From Leishmania donovani (taxonomy: Eukaryota; Euglenozoa; Kinetoplastea; Trypanosomatida; Trypanosomatidae), in NCBI RefSeq assembly GCF_000227135.1, contig NC_018244.1:322734-386733 (forward strand): a stretch of 64,000 bases of DNA, read 5' to 3'. Below the pieces are notes generated by a model. The model did not search any database, had not been told where the DNA came from, and worked only from the letters and a program-made list of their open reading frames with translations. A program made the position numbers and the translations under genes. Below, piece after piece: positions 36,972 through 46,556 of the stretch (position 1 is the first letter of the stretch; each line of letters starts with the position of its first letter).

Positions 36972-38402
36972 TCAGCGGGGATGTGCGTCGCCGCGGCGGC
37001 ACTTCTTCTTGTTCACGTTCGGGGCAACGCTCTCTGACGGCGCCTGTGCATCGGTAGCGGTGGCAGCGTCGTTCTCACCAATGCCATCATCGCGGGACCG
37101 TCGACGACGTGGCGGTTCGGGCACGCCGAATATAGCACTCGATGCTGTCGCGTGATGGCCGACCCCACCGCTGTGGCGCTGCTTCGCCTTTTCTCCTTTC
37201 AAGACCTCCGCGCACGTCCATCGAATTCGCGTGACACGTATGACCATATTCAGCTCGCTCTGCGCGTCCTGCAGCACCTTCGTCTTGTACACCCATCGGT
37301 ATGCGCCGCGACGTTGTACGAGGACGTAGCTCAGCAGCGAGTTCGCTGCTTCCTCGCGCTGCTTGTGCTGTTCTACCGCTGACCTCGACGACGACTTGCA
37401 GCACCGTGTCGCACAGTCGAGGACTTCAGTCCACATGGCATCGCCATCGCGCTGCCTGTTCTCCATCGGCACAAACTTCTTCTCGTTTTCCGCATCCAGC
37501 AGCTTCAGAAAAGCTCCCTCCACATCATTCACGCGCTGCTCGCAGAAGTTGACGACTTCGCACTCGTCCGGGTTCGTCGCCATCAGCTCCGTCAGCGTGT
37601 AGAGCAACGCTGGCCAGTCCTTTGGGTTCCCGTAGAGCGCATCGCACAGGATTACGTAGTGAAACGGCGTCTTCAGCGGCGTGTCGGTGGCCACCGCGGT
37701 GGTGGATGACGACACCGCTACGATTGACCGCAGTGCCTCCTCGCACTTCGCCAGGGACGCGGACGGCGCCAACAGCGACGACACCATAGAAGACACGACA
37801 CGATCCACGGAGTGAGAGAGCACGAATTTCGTTGACAGCGTTGCGTTTCCGCGTGGAGAGTGTTGCCACCGTTGCTGGTCGGCGATCTTCACCGCTGCTA
37901 CCTCTTTCTGCAGCTGCTTATGCACCATCGTGCTCACGGTGGGACCCCACTTCCATTGAAAAGCGGTGCAGTGGCCAACGCCGCGGCTGCGAGCCTGCAC
38001 CCGGTTCTCGTTCAGGCGCACGTTGTGCTCCATTAGCGGCAGGAGTTCCTTCAAGTCGGTGATAAAGACACGTGCACCTGCCATGGCGAGGGCGATACCG
38101 AGGCAACCCACACCGGCGCCTAGTTCTACAATGTTCTTTCCGGCCAGCGGAATCGCTGGGGGCGCCAGGGCTGCCGATGACGAGGAGGAAGGTAGCAGGT
38201 TGAAGACATGCGTGTGAAGGTGGCGGAGAGCCGCACTGTTGCTGTTCCACAGGACAGCCCCTAGCTGGTCCTCCGCACTCTCCAGCTCCACCTGCAAAGC
38301 GGTGGAGTTGAGCGCGTCAGCTTCCGCGTCAGGCACCGCCCAGTGCAGCGTTGCGACGTCGCCATACGGGCTCTCCACCTCCTTCACACGCCAGGCAAGC
38401 AT
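36972..38402 (-). CDS. METTL21-type lysine methyltransferase family protein, 476 aa
   Basis: SAM-binding motif I is GKNIVELGAGVGCLGIALA (about residues 88-106), followed by the acidic strand end VFITDL and LLPLMEHNVRLN, the order seen in METTL21/FAM86 seven-beta-strand enzymes. The post-motif strand reads YVILCDALYGNPKDWPALL, equivalent to the D/S-x-x-Y segment of the family. An N-terminal WNSNSAALRHL recalls the L-W-x-A/S-A/G-x-x-L-A/R-x-x-L lead-in of METTL21 proteins. Enzymes of this group methylate lysines on chaperones and translation factors; the substrate here is unknown. The basic C-terminal tail (PRRRRSR, NKKKCRRG) may direct it to the nucleus. Upstream low-complexity extension is not supported; start at 38402. 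Confidence 0.8.
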   Translation of the reverse strand: MLAWRVKEVESPYGDVATLHWAVPDAEADALNSTALQVELESAEDQLGAVLWNSNSAALRHLHTHVFNLLPSSSSSAALAPPAIPLAGKNIVELGAGVGCLGIALAMAGARVFITDLKELLPLMEHNVRLNENRVQARSRGVGHCTAFQWKWGPTVSTMVHKQLQKEVAAVKIADQQRWQHSPRGNATLSTKFVLSHSVDRVVSSMVSSLLAPSASLAKCEEALRSIVAVSSSTTAVATDTPLKTPFHYVILCDALYGNPKDWPALLYTLTELMATNPDECEVVNFCEQRVNDVEGAFLKLLDAENEKKFVPMENRQRDGDAMWTEVLDCATRCCKSSSRSAVEQHKQREEAANSLLSYVLVQRRGAYRWVYKTKVLQDAQSELNMVIRVTRIRWTCAEVLKGEKAKQRHSGGVGHHATASSAIFGVPEPPRRRRSRDDGIGENDAATATDAQAPSESVAPNVNKKKCRRGDAHPR

Positions 38403-39126
38403 CGCTCGTCCGCTACCAAAGGGGGCAGCGAGATTGTGCGTGTGCGGATACGAATCGTGTTGCAGCGCTCTTGCTTTCAATTTGAAGACCAAACACACCC
38501 ACCGAGACGAAGAGGCGTGGGAAGGCGAGCGGGCGGGCGGCAGCGTGGCAGCCCTTTGCGGCAGGACGAGAGGGGAGGCGAGGAAGAGAGAGGGGGGGGG
38601 GGTGAAGAGACCAAGTGGCCACACATCTACAGCAGACACACACGCATGCATCCCTTCCCCTTACACGTGGCTCACACGTGGGTGCGGTGCAGTGGGAGCG
38701 CAAAGACGAAAATCTGAAAAAGAAAGGCGAGCGAGTAGGATAAGGGAGGCAATCAGCGATTGCACCGCGGAGATGCTCAAGCGGTTCACATAGAAGATGG
38801 GCTCTCCCTTCTCTTTCTCTCTTGCCCCTGAACCTTGGGTAGCTTCGCCAAAGGAGGGGGAGGGGGGAGGGGCCGCCTGGACTCATGAAGCCCGCGATGA
38901 GGGGTACTCACCTTTGAAGACGCCCTCCCTCTTGTCCTTTCTCTCCAAGCAGCACACGTTGGGTGCACACGAGAGGAGAATGGAGGCGGAGATGGTGGTT
39001 AGCGGAGGCGACGACATGCACACACACACACACACACACATAGAAACAGAAGGAAGATGGCAAAGGAAAGCACCAGGCCTGTTAGGCCCCCTTTTCCTTG
39101 TCGAGGCCCGCGCCTGCCCAGGCCCA
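38403..39126. other. Intergenic, no gene seen
   Basis: Contains (CA)n at about 39018-39040 and a purine-rich tract near 38555-38605 that could serve the METTL21-like gene. Confidence 0.5.
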
Positions 39127-41553
39127 TCACAGCTGTTGCGCACGCTGGTGACGATACATGTCCTGCAGCGTACGTTCGCGAGACTGCAGCTGCTGCAGGT
39201 CGTGCTCGGCCTCATCCAAGTCGCGGCGCATCTTCAAGACCTCGCGGTCCCGCAGTTCCTTGGTGAAACGCGACGCCAGCCGCGCACGCTGCAGCTGACT
39301 GATGATGCGCTCGCACACATAGGCGGCGACGGAGGGTGGGGGCAGTCCTTCCCCCTCGTCATCCTCTGCGCTGTTACCCACGGCCGGCGAGCCCTTCAAC
39401 TGTCCGTCATCGCGAACGTACCCGTAAAGGACGTGCCTGTCCTGCGGGCTGAGCATTGCCGTCGACATCACTTGTTCCCACTCCTGTCGGAGCGGCTGCA
39501 GGATCGCGTTGGCCTCCTGCACTTGCGCAGCAACTCTTTGACTCAGCTGGTGCAAGGCCTGCTGCACGTTAACGTGAGCACCGTACGCCTGAAGGCCGCC
39601 GACTGACGTGTAAGCACGCACAGCCGCTGCCATCGATGAGGAGTGCTGCAGCTGCGTTGCCCCTTTCGTGCCGCCTCCGTTGGCCATGCTGGCACCATCC
39701 GTGGCTGTGCGATCGGTCGAGCACAGCTCCTGCTCTATAAGGCTTTGAGCAGCGTGGATCTCCGCCGGCGTGGGCTGTTCATCCTCGGGCGCCTTGCTTG
39801 TCTCTGCAGCGGCCGTTGCTCGTTCGCACTCCACAGCGACCCACCGACGTGCATCTAGCATGTACATCTCTGCCTCACTTTCTGTGAAGGTGATACCGTA
39901 CTGCGCGTCGGCAGCGCTGGTGCTGTTGGCAACGGCGTCTGAGGGGCCCGCATTCGTATGGATGGGTGCACGGGCCTCGTCGCTTCGGGAGGCCCCGCTG
40001 TTGCTGTAGACTGCTGCCGTTGCCGCGGCGTCTGTCTTCGGCATCTTGCGAGGTGCGGGGATGTCCAGCGCGCCGAAGAGGTGGGCCGGAACACCGTTGT
40101 CGCTGCGCCTTGCTTCGGCGCTGCTGCTGCTGCCCGCAGGACGAGAAGGCGGCTCAGGTGCTCGCTGCTGAGCAACTTCTCTCGGGTAGCTGGCGTCCCT
40201 GTCCTCCTCTCCAGTCACCGACACCGGCTTCAACGCTTCGCGAGGGCGCTTCAGTGGTGGCAGGGGAAGCGGCGGCGGCATGTCTGCGCTGAAGCTCGTC
40301 AAGGTGGGCCCGGGTGCCGCCCGGGCAGCTGAGGGCAGTGTGGCAAAGAGGTTGTCCAGGGTGCTCTTGAGCTCCTCTTTGGCCTCCGCTGCCGCAGCCG
40401 CAGCGATCGAGTTGGCGCCGGTGACGGGCTTGCCAGCAGCGGTGATGGCACGAGTGCCGAACGCGTTGCTCTCCAGCAGCGACGGTGACGCCGACGTCGG
40501 CGCAGATGTGAGTTGCCTCAGCAGATCTTGGTTCACTCCTGTGAGTGCCGCACGAGCGCGGCTGCTACCGATGGAGGACGCTGTCGCCTCCTCGTCTCCG
40601 CCTGCGCCGGCGGCGCTGCTCATCTGCCGCTGTTGGATGTGGCGCTGCTGCTCCGTTAGGTCCTTCATGAGAACCCGCTGCTTCTTCACGAGACCAGCCT
40701 GTTTCTGGTCCTCGTACATGTCAATCGCCTCAAATTGCTCATCGTTATCATCGTCCTCACCAGAGTCGCGCGCCTCGCCGCTCGCGTAGTCCTCCTCGTC
40801 GGCCTCTTCAATCTCGTCAACCAGACCGGGCTTCTGCCGGTCCTCTTCCAAGGCCTTCTTCATCTTGCGCGTTTGGCGCAGTGATAGAGTGCCGGACTCG
40901 ATGCCCTCGCGATTGCTCTCCAGTTTGGCGAGAAAGGCAGCCTCTGCGAGCTGCTGCTGGCGCTCTTTGCGGAGCCCTTTCTTCTGGTCCTGGTTCGCTA
41001 GGCGGCTAGTGGCCATGTCGATCATCTCTCTCTCGCAGCGCTCGCCGCTGACGGTGTCGGCCCTGGAGGCGCGCTCCTCATGCGTCTTGCGCGCGATGCG
41101 CCGTCGCCGCCGCTCCGCCATGAAGGACTCTAAGCTCTGCTTCTCACCGGCGGCGCCGCCTGGCGCGTCTTTGAGCTGCTGCTGCTGCTGCTTCAGGTAG
41201 TACTCTTGTTCATCCTTGAGTTCCAGGTAGCGCTGCTCGCACAGCCACGCTGGTCGGATGTAGTGGTTCGGCGTGCGCCGCGTCAGCTGCTCCGAAATGA
41301 GACGCCATTTGTGCGGGAAGAGCGCCTGGAGCTCGACCAGCTTTTCCTCCTCCTCGAGGCTCCAGGCCTCGTGAATGTTCAGCCGCGGGTCCAGGTAGTT
41401 TTCCCACCGCTCGCGGCACTGCATGGCGGTCTTCTTGGTCAGCATCGAGGCAACCCGCTCCCAATCCCGGAGGCCGTACTGCGCCAGCGCTGCCTTCATC
41501 ACCTCATCCTCGGCGTTCGTCCAGGCCCCGCCCTTGAAGTGCAGTCGAGACAT
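39127..41553 (-). CDS. CDC5: CDC5/Cef1 homologue, Myb-domain spliceosome component, 808 aa
   Basis: Two Myb repeats open the protein: residues 8-56 (GGAWTNAEDEVMKAALAQYG, then WERVASML and QCRERWENYLDP) and about 60-110 (EAWSLEEEEKLVELQALFP, then WRLISEQLTRRTPNH). The R1 wording, including the KTAMQCRERWENYLDP-type ending, is diagnostic for CDC5L/Cef1, a core member of the Prp19 (NTC) complex that activates the spliceosome. A long charged helical middle (RRRRIARKTHEE, ARE-rich and acidic EADEEDYASGEARDSGEDDD) and a coiled-coil C-terminus follow, also as in CDC5. In trypanosomatids the complex serves trans-splicing of every mRNA. Start ATG at 41553 sits six residues before the first Myb repeat. 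Confidence 0.92.
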   Translation of the reverse strand: MSRLHFKGGAWTNAEDEVMKAALAQYGLRDWERVASMLTKKTAMQCRERWENYLDPRLNIHEAWSLEEEEKLVELQALFPHKWRLISEQLTRRTPNHYIRPAWLCEQRYLELKDEQEYYLKQQQQQLKDAPGGAAGEKQSLESFMAERRRRRIARKTHEERASRADTVSGERCEREMIDMATSRLANQDQKKGLRKERQQQLAEAAFLAKLESNREGIESGTLSLRQTRKMKKALEEDRQKPGLVDEIEEADEEDYASGEARDSGEDDDNDEQFEAIDMYEDQKQAGLVKKQRVLMKDLTEQQRHIQQRQMSSAAGAGGDEEATASSIGSSRARAALTGVNQDLLRQLTSAPTSASPSLLESNAFGTRAITAAGKPVTGANSIAAAAAAEAKEELKSTLDNLFATLPSAARAAPGPTLTSFSADMPPPLPLPPLKRPREALKPVSVTGEEDRDASYPREVAQQRAPEPPSRPAGSSSSAEARRSDNGVPAHLFGALDIPAPRKMPKTDAAATAAVYSNSGASRSDEARAPIHTNAGPSDAVANSTSAADAQYGITFTESEAEMYMLDARRWVAVECERATAAAETSKAPEDEQPTPAEIHAAQSLIEQELCSTDRTATDGASMANGGGTKGATQLQHSSSMAAAVRAYTSVGGLQAYGAHVNVQQALHQLSQRVAAQVQEANAILQPLRQEWEQVMSTAMLSPQDRHVLYGYVRDDGQLKGSPAVGNSAEDDEGEGLPPPSVAAYVCERIISQLQRARLASRFTKELRDREVLKMRRDLDEAEHDLQQLQSRERTLQDMYRHQRAQQL

Positions 41554-41593
41554 GTTAGGAAATAATCGAAAGACACACGAGGGGTGTGTCGGT

Positions 41594-41613
41594 AAGAGAG
41601 AGAAAGGAGGGGG
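41594..41613 (-). promoter_or_regulatory. Polypyrimidine tract upstream of CDC5
   Basis: Twenty consecutive purines on the plus strand about 40 bases upstream of the CDC5 start codon, the expected place for a trans-splicing tract. Confidence 0.5.
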
Positions 41614-42341
41614 TGGATCGATGCACCGCGGAGTTTATGGCGATGCCCACGCGCGCGGAGCCGAACGACAGACAACGTGAACGAAAGAGGTCGATGCCGT
41701 TGGTAGGCAGTGCCCTCGCTACCCCTTGAGCACTTTCTACGGTATACTCCCAAAAGAAAAACAGAAAAGCGGGAGGGGGCGGTAAACAACCGAGGCACCA
41801 CCACCGTAGTTGTGGGCGTGTGAGGGACAGTATGGGAAGGGGTTAGGAGAGGAGAGGGGGAGAGGAGAGAGAGCAGGGTGAAGGGGGATGAAGGGAGAGA
41901 GGGAGGGGGTTGAGTGAGTGGACGCACGAAGCGAGCGTGCTTTTGTGCGTGCGCAGGAGCCGCTTCGGCGCTGATGGTTTGCGGAGGTACGAGGTCGTGC
42001 ATACGCCCTACTCTCTTTTTCGTCTGTCGCCTTCATTTTTGTGGCAATCGGTTTGTTCTCTTCTTCGCATATTATGTGTGAGGAGGGTACTCAGGTGGAC
42101 GCATACACGCGCGGGCACACACACACACTTCATGGCGTCGTCAAACACATGCCACACAGCCACATGTTCAGACGTTGCTGGCGAGAAGGGGTGGGAGGAT
42201 GGAGGCTGGTGGGCGCGCGAGCGGCAGCAGCCATGGGTGTCCTGCTGTGTGGGCGACAATGATGCCCGAGAGAAGGGGAGAGGCAGAGTGGGGGGGGCGA
42301 GGTGAGGGCTTCAGCCACCTTCCACTGCTTGTTTCACCGCA
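41614..42341. other. Intergenic, no gene seen
   Basis: GA-rich from about 41840 to 41910 and GT/CA-rich near 42100-42130. No supported gene. Confidence 0.5.
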
Positions 42342-44741
42342 TCACATCGCCGCTGCCACGGCCTCCACGAGAGAGACCATGTCGGAGGGCAGTTGCAGGC
42401 TTCGGTCTCGCACGAGGCCCACCATGCGCTGCACATCTTCCTTAGCCAAGCGTGACGGGGCTGTTACGTGGGGAGGCTCGGGTGCACCGCAAGTCTGCTG
42501 CTGCCGCAGGCGGTGCAACTCACGACGCCACTCGTGCAGGATGCGCTCGTGGTAGTGATACAGGACCGACTGCTGCCCAACCCCAAGACGCATGCACAGC
42601 TCGTACAACTCATAGTCTACTGGCGGCAGCTCCTGCATGTGGGAATGCGTGCGGGGGTAGCGCGCGAGCTTGTCAGCGCTCAGCACAACGGCGCTGCTCT
42701 GAAGGACGGGTGCCTCGTGACGGCCCACAAACGACGGAGCGAGATACGAAGGGCGGCCTTCTTCCTCATCCCGCAGGATGGGCGACTGCAGACTGATGCT
42801 GCGAGCCGCGCTAACGGCCTCCGGCCGAGCTGGCTGTGCCGCCACGGCGCTGGCGGCGTTGCCGCGCAGCGTTGCTTCAGCAGCCGCGCCGACAACAGCG
42901 ACGCCATTGTCTTTCATTTGCGTCATGGCGGCAGCTTCTTTGCGTGATTCTTGAAAGACGCTTTCCTCGTCTACATGCATCGAGGAGCTCGTCTGAGCCT
43001 GCTGCTTGGTCGCCGCTTCAGCTTCAGAGGCCTGCTTCAGCTCCTCTGGCGTCATCCAACGGAACTCGTGCTCGGACAGCCACACCTTCATGCGTCTTCC
43101 ACTCCCTGCTCCAGCTCCCGCGCCAGCGTCCGCGTGATTAGGAGGCCTTTCGTCCAGTGGTACTTCTGCAGCGGCTGCAGTACCCGTGCTGAGCGTGCGC
43201 GTATAGTGGGCAACAGCCTCCTCCAGCAACGACACGTACTCCACGCACAGCTGCGCCTTGGCGAAGAGGTCAGCGCGCAGCTGCTGCGACAGGTTCACGA
43301 CAAGGTCGATGGAGACGTCATCGTCCGCCTGCTCGCATAGTTTGCTGCCGGTCGCATCGCAATCGTGAATGGGCGTCGCGGCTTTGCCGTGAGCACGGCC
43401 TCGTGCATCGCGGGCGGGCAGTAGCTCTTGGTGAGCGTTTCGGCTCTCCTTCAGTGCTGCCGCCACGGCAGGTCGCAGTGTGTGACGTGGCACCTCGAAG
43501 ACATACCGTGGTGCCTCCTCTGGAGTGTTGTACGGCGCATCCGGCGCCACGGTGAAGGACAACCCGCGATATTCATCCCGCCAATCGTCGACTCCAAGTC
43601 GCGATGGGTGGAGTGTCGGGGGCAGTGGGTCCAGGTGCCCGAAGGAGTGGACGCAGAAGGTGGCGGACGAGTCCGACGCCGCGGACGACGACGGAGATCG
43701 TATCTCTTGCAGAGGGAAGAAGCGATGAAGCACCTCGCTGGAGATTTTGTTTTCCATCACCAGCGCCAAACCGTCCTGTTGACGAAGTTTCCGAAACGAC
43801 GCGGAGGCTCCACCGACTGAGCGAGGCAGCGTCGGCCCAACAAAGAGCACATCGATGGCTTGACGGATCGCCCCACTCCAGAAGCCGATGCCGTGGGCTT
43901 TGGTAGAGCGTATATCAGAGAGGAACAACATCGCAGGCACGGCGGGTGTGATGGACAAGGAGGAGGTCGGTGCTGCTGCTGCTGCGGCGGTGGCCGCCGC
44001 ACCGAGCGGAGCGCGAGCCAGCGCCGCCGTCGCCACGCTCGCACTGTTGCCCTCGCGGGAGGCGATAGATGGCGTGACTACCCCATACAGGTCCTCTTCC
44101 TCAGCATCCACAGCTGTCCCCTGCTGCCGCTGCTGTGGCGGCCGCACTGGTATGTCGGATGGTGCGCGCGGATCAGCCGCTGCCGCTGTCTTTTCAGGGG
44201 ATGCAGTCGAGCCTGACTCGGCGCCACGCGACGACGACACGCTCGGAGGCAGCTGCAGATCACTGAAGGACAGCCCGCGCTGCATTTCCCACGGCAGCAC
44301 CGCAGTCCACACGTGGAGAGGCACAACCTTGCGGTACACGTAGGGAGGGATGGTGGGCGCAGAGGATGAAGCAGCACCGGCGACCTTCGCGGCCAACGCA
44401 GGGTCGCCAGCGCCATCGCGACCCTCGCGCGTGCCCGACAAAGGCCACCAACGCCCTCCTCGTCGCGCTGAACGCGCCTCGCCGACCGCAGCTCCGCTGA
44501 TGCTACCTGCAACCTGTGTGATGGTACTCAGAGACGCGGGCGGCATGCGGGTAATGGTGATGACTAGCTCCGCTGCGAAGGTCGGCTTCTCCTGCAACGG
44601 CGTGTGCGTGCTGTACGCCAGCCAATCGCGCAGCACGCGCTTCAGGGCATTGTAGTCGCGGTTGATTGGAAGCTGTATGTGTGACTTCACAATATCGTAG
44701 ACGGTGCGCGGTGAAGGCGCTGGTGGTGTCGGCGGTGGCAT
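42342..44741 (-). CDS. Hypothetical protein, 799 aa
   Basis: I do not recognise the family. A conserved-looking N-terminal segment (TVYDIVKSHIQLPINRDY and NALKRVLRDWLAYSTHTPLQ, about residues 13-55) and a C-terminal helical segment (YELCMRLGVGQQSVLYHYHERILHEWRRELHRLRQQQ, described in two parts) bracket a long Ala/Ser-rich middle. In between are folded-looking stretches such as PAMLFLSDIRSTKAHGIGFW and LPPTLHPSRLGVDDWRDEY. No membrane segment or signal peptide. Coding support comes from the uninterrupted 2.4-kb frame, codon bias and position in the array. ATG at 44741. Confidence 0.75.
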   Translation of the reverse strand: MPPPTPPAPSPRTVYDIVKSHIQLPINRDYNALKRVLRDWLAYSTHTPLQEKPTFAAELVITITRMPPASLSTITQVAGSISGAAVGEARSARRGGRWWPLSGTREGRDGAGDPALAAKVAGAASSSAPTIPPYVYRKVVPLHVWTAVLPWEMQRGLSFSDLQLPPSVSSSRGAESGSTASPEKTAAAADPRAPSDIPVRPPQQRQQGTAVDAEEEDLYGVVTPSIASREGNSASVATAALARAPLGAAATAAAAAAPTSSLSITPAVPAMLFLSDIRSTKAHGIGFWSGAIRQAIDVLFVGPTLPRSVGGASASFRKLRQQDGLALVMENKISSEVLHRFFPLQEIRSPSSSAASDSSATFCVHSFGHLDPLPPTLHPSRLGVDDWRDEYRGLSFTVAPDAPYNTPEEAPRYVFEVPRHTLRPAVAAALKESRNAHQELLPARDARGRAHGKAATPIHDCDATGSKLCEQADDDVSIDLVVNLSQQLRADLFAKAQLCVEYVSLLEEAVAHYTRTLSTGTAAAAEVPLDERPPNHADAGAGAGAGSGRRMKVWLSEHEFRWMTPEELKQASEAEAATKQQAQTSSSMHVDEESVFQESRKEAAAMTQMKDNGVAVVGAAAEATLRGNAASAVAAQPARPEAVSAARSISLQSPILRDEEEGRPSYLAPSFVGRHEAPVLQSSAVVLSADKLARYPRTHSHMQELPPVDYELYELCMRLGVGQQSVLYHYHERILHEWRRELHRLRQQQTCGAPEPPHVTAPSRLAKEDVQRMVGLVRDRSLQLPSDMVSLVEAVAAAM

Positions 44742-45512
44742 GGCTGCGGTGGTTGACGCGAGCTCCTGTGGTGAAACACCGCGAAGGCAGAGTTTTGTGA
44801 AAGAAAAGAGGACGAGAGATGAGGTGCAACGGCACTGCGTGTGTCCGTGACTGCAGAGCAGAGCGAGAGACGTGAAAAGCAGCTGAAGACAGCCAGAGGC
44901 AACTGGAGAGCGACCTTAGGAGGAGGGGGTGGGGTATGCGGATCAGCGAAGGGGCGAACGGCAGTGTCCGAGGCCCATTCGCGGTCGGCTCGTTCAGACG
45001 CGGTGCGTGAGTGTGTCAGAGGGAAGCAAGGCGTCAACGCGCCTATGCGTCCATACACCCACACGCACAGACACACAAACGTTGAGGGCAGGCCCTTATT
45101 GTGCTCTCTCTCTGTCTCTGCCTCTTACGCCTCTTCGCTATCCTGCCTTCTCCCTCGCCATCCCCTCACCTTTCCACGTACTATTTCTCCTAACGCGAGG
45201 GTGCATAAACCACATATAACTATATATGCATATCTATATATGCATGCATATGCACGTATGTACGTGTGCGTGTGTGCATGTGGGCCGGCGGGCACGCGAC
45301 TACGACTTTGCTCACACCTCGTCTCCGATGCGAAGATAAGTCGACTGTGCTTGGGAACGGACCGTGAGAGTGAGAGGGAGAGGGGATATGAGAGATGCGC
45401 TAGATACGATCACTCAGACGCTGATGATGATGCAATTCCTGTGTGCGTTCCTTCCATTTCAGTCATGCATTACTGTTGATTCACATGAGACGTTAATGCC
45501 TCCGTCGCTTTC
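44742..45512. other. Intergenic, includes a TATATGCA-type AT-rich island
   Basis: An alternating AT-rich stretch at about 45215-45260 (repeats of ATATATGCAT) is unusual in this GC-rich context. No gene seen. Confidence 0.5.
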
Positions 45513-46213
45513 CCAGCGTGAGAGAGAGATGGCGAAAGGGGACGGAGTTACGCCGACGCTATGGGCGAGTCGGCCCATCCACCTCAGTCAATCCGACGTC
45601 CGGCGTGTGTGTANNNNNNNNNNNNNNNNNNNNNNNNNNNNNNNNNNNNNNNNNNNNNNNNNNNNNNNNNNNNNNNNNNNNNNNNNNNNNNNNNNNNNNN
45701 NNNNNNNNNNNNNNNNNNNNNNNNNNNNNNNNNNNNNNNNNNNNNNNNNNNNNNNNNNNNNNNNNNNNNNNNNNNNNNNNNNNNNNNNNNNNNNNNNNNN
45801 NNNNNNNNNNNNNNNNNNNNNNNNNNNNNNNNNNNNNNNNNNNNNNNNNNNNNNNNNGACGCATGGACAGAAGACACAACGGGAGACAAGGGGCCGTGCG
45901 GTCACTGTCGCCCATCCGCGGCCCATATGGCAACAGGAAGGCGCACTCACAGGCAGAGCAAAGAGCGCGCCGCCACTGGGCAGCGAGGGGACAGGCCCCG
46001 TCGTCCCCCCGATCTCGTCGCACCACCGTGTCGCGAGGAATGCGTGCGGACGTGAATGAATGGAGTACACAAAGGAAGGTATTAAATATGCTGTCCGCAG
46101 GGACTCACGCCCACTCGCTTGCCGGCGTAGAGCAGGAGATCAGGCGCGCGGGTGCCGAGAGTCAGCGAGCGAGAGTTAGTTGTCAGCATTCTGTTGCCCC
46201 CAAGCATGCCTTC
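45513..46213 (+). repeat. Dispersed repeat family B, copy 2 (SIDER-like, interrupted by gap)
   Basis: Same start (CCAGCGTGAGAGAG) and end (AAGCATGCCTTC) as copy 1 and in the same orientation. Differences seen are single-base, for example CCCACC against CCACC near the left part and AGAGCAAAG against AGAGAAAAG. A 244-N gap replaces the middle. It lies in the 3' region of the GMP reductase transcript, next to repeat A3. Confidence 0.75.
45614..45857. other. Assembly gap (244 N) in repeat B2
   Basis: The corresponding interval in copy B1 (11915-12101) is 187 bp, so the estimated gap is probably too long by about 57 bp unless this copy carries an insertion. Confidence 0.8.
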
Positions 46214-46534
46214 AACATGATATATGCATATGCAGATGGGTAGAGAAAAGGAGAGCCGAGACAGACGAAACAACAAAGAAAATGAAAGCTAAATCAACGA
46301 AAGCATGGAATGCGCGCGTGCTGGTGTGTGCGTATGCGTGACCTTTTCTCTCTCTGGCGTGTGTGTGAGCACCCCACACCCCCCTTCCTACCACCACCAC
46401 ACACATCCACCCGGCCTGTGCGTAGACATACACACCGGCATAGCGTGCTTCGTGGCCACACATAACGCATCGGCATCGTCCCCTTTTACTCTCGTTAGTT
46501 CGCTCACATCCGATGAGAGGTGTGTGCGTGTGTT
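46214..46534. other. Spacer between repeats B2 and A3
   Basis: A 320-base stretch with CA/CT-rich sequence; nothing gene-like. Confidence 0.5.
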
Positions 46535-46546
46535 GGGGGGGGGGGG
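46535..46546. repeat. Run of 12 G
   Basis: Homopolymer of 12 G directly left of repeat A3. Confidence 0.9.
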
Positions 46547-46556
46547 CAAACACCTC

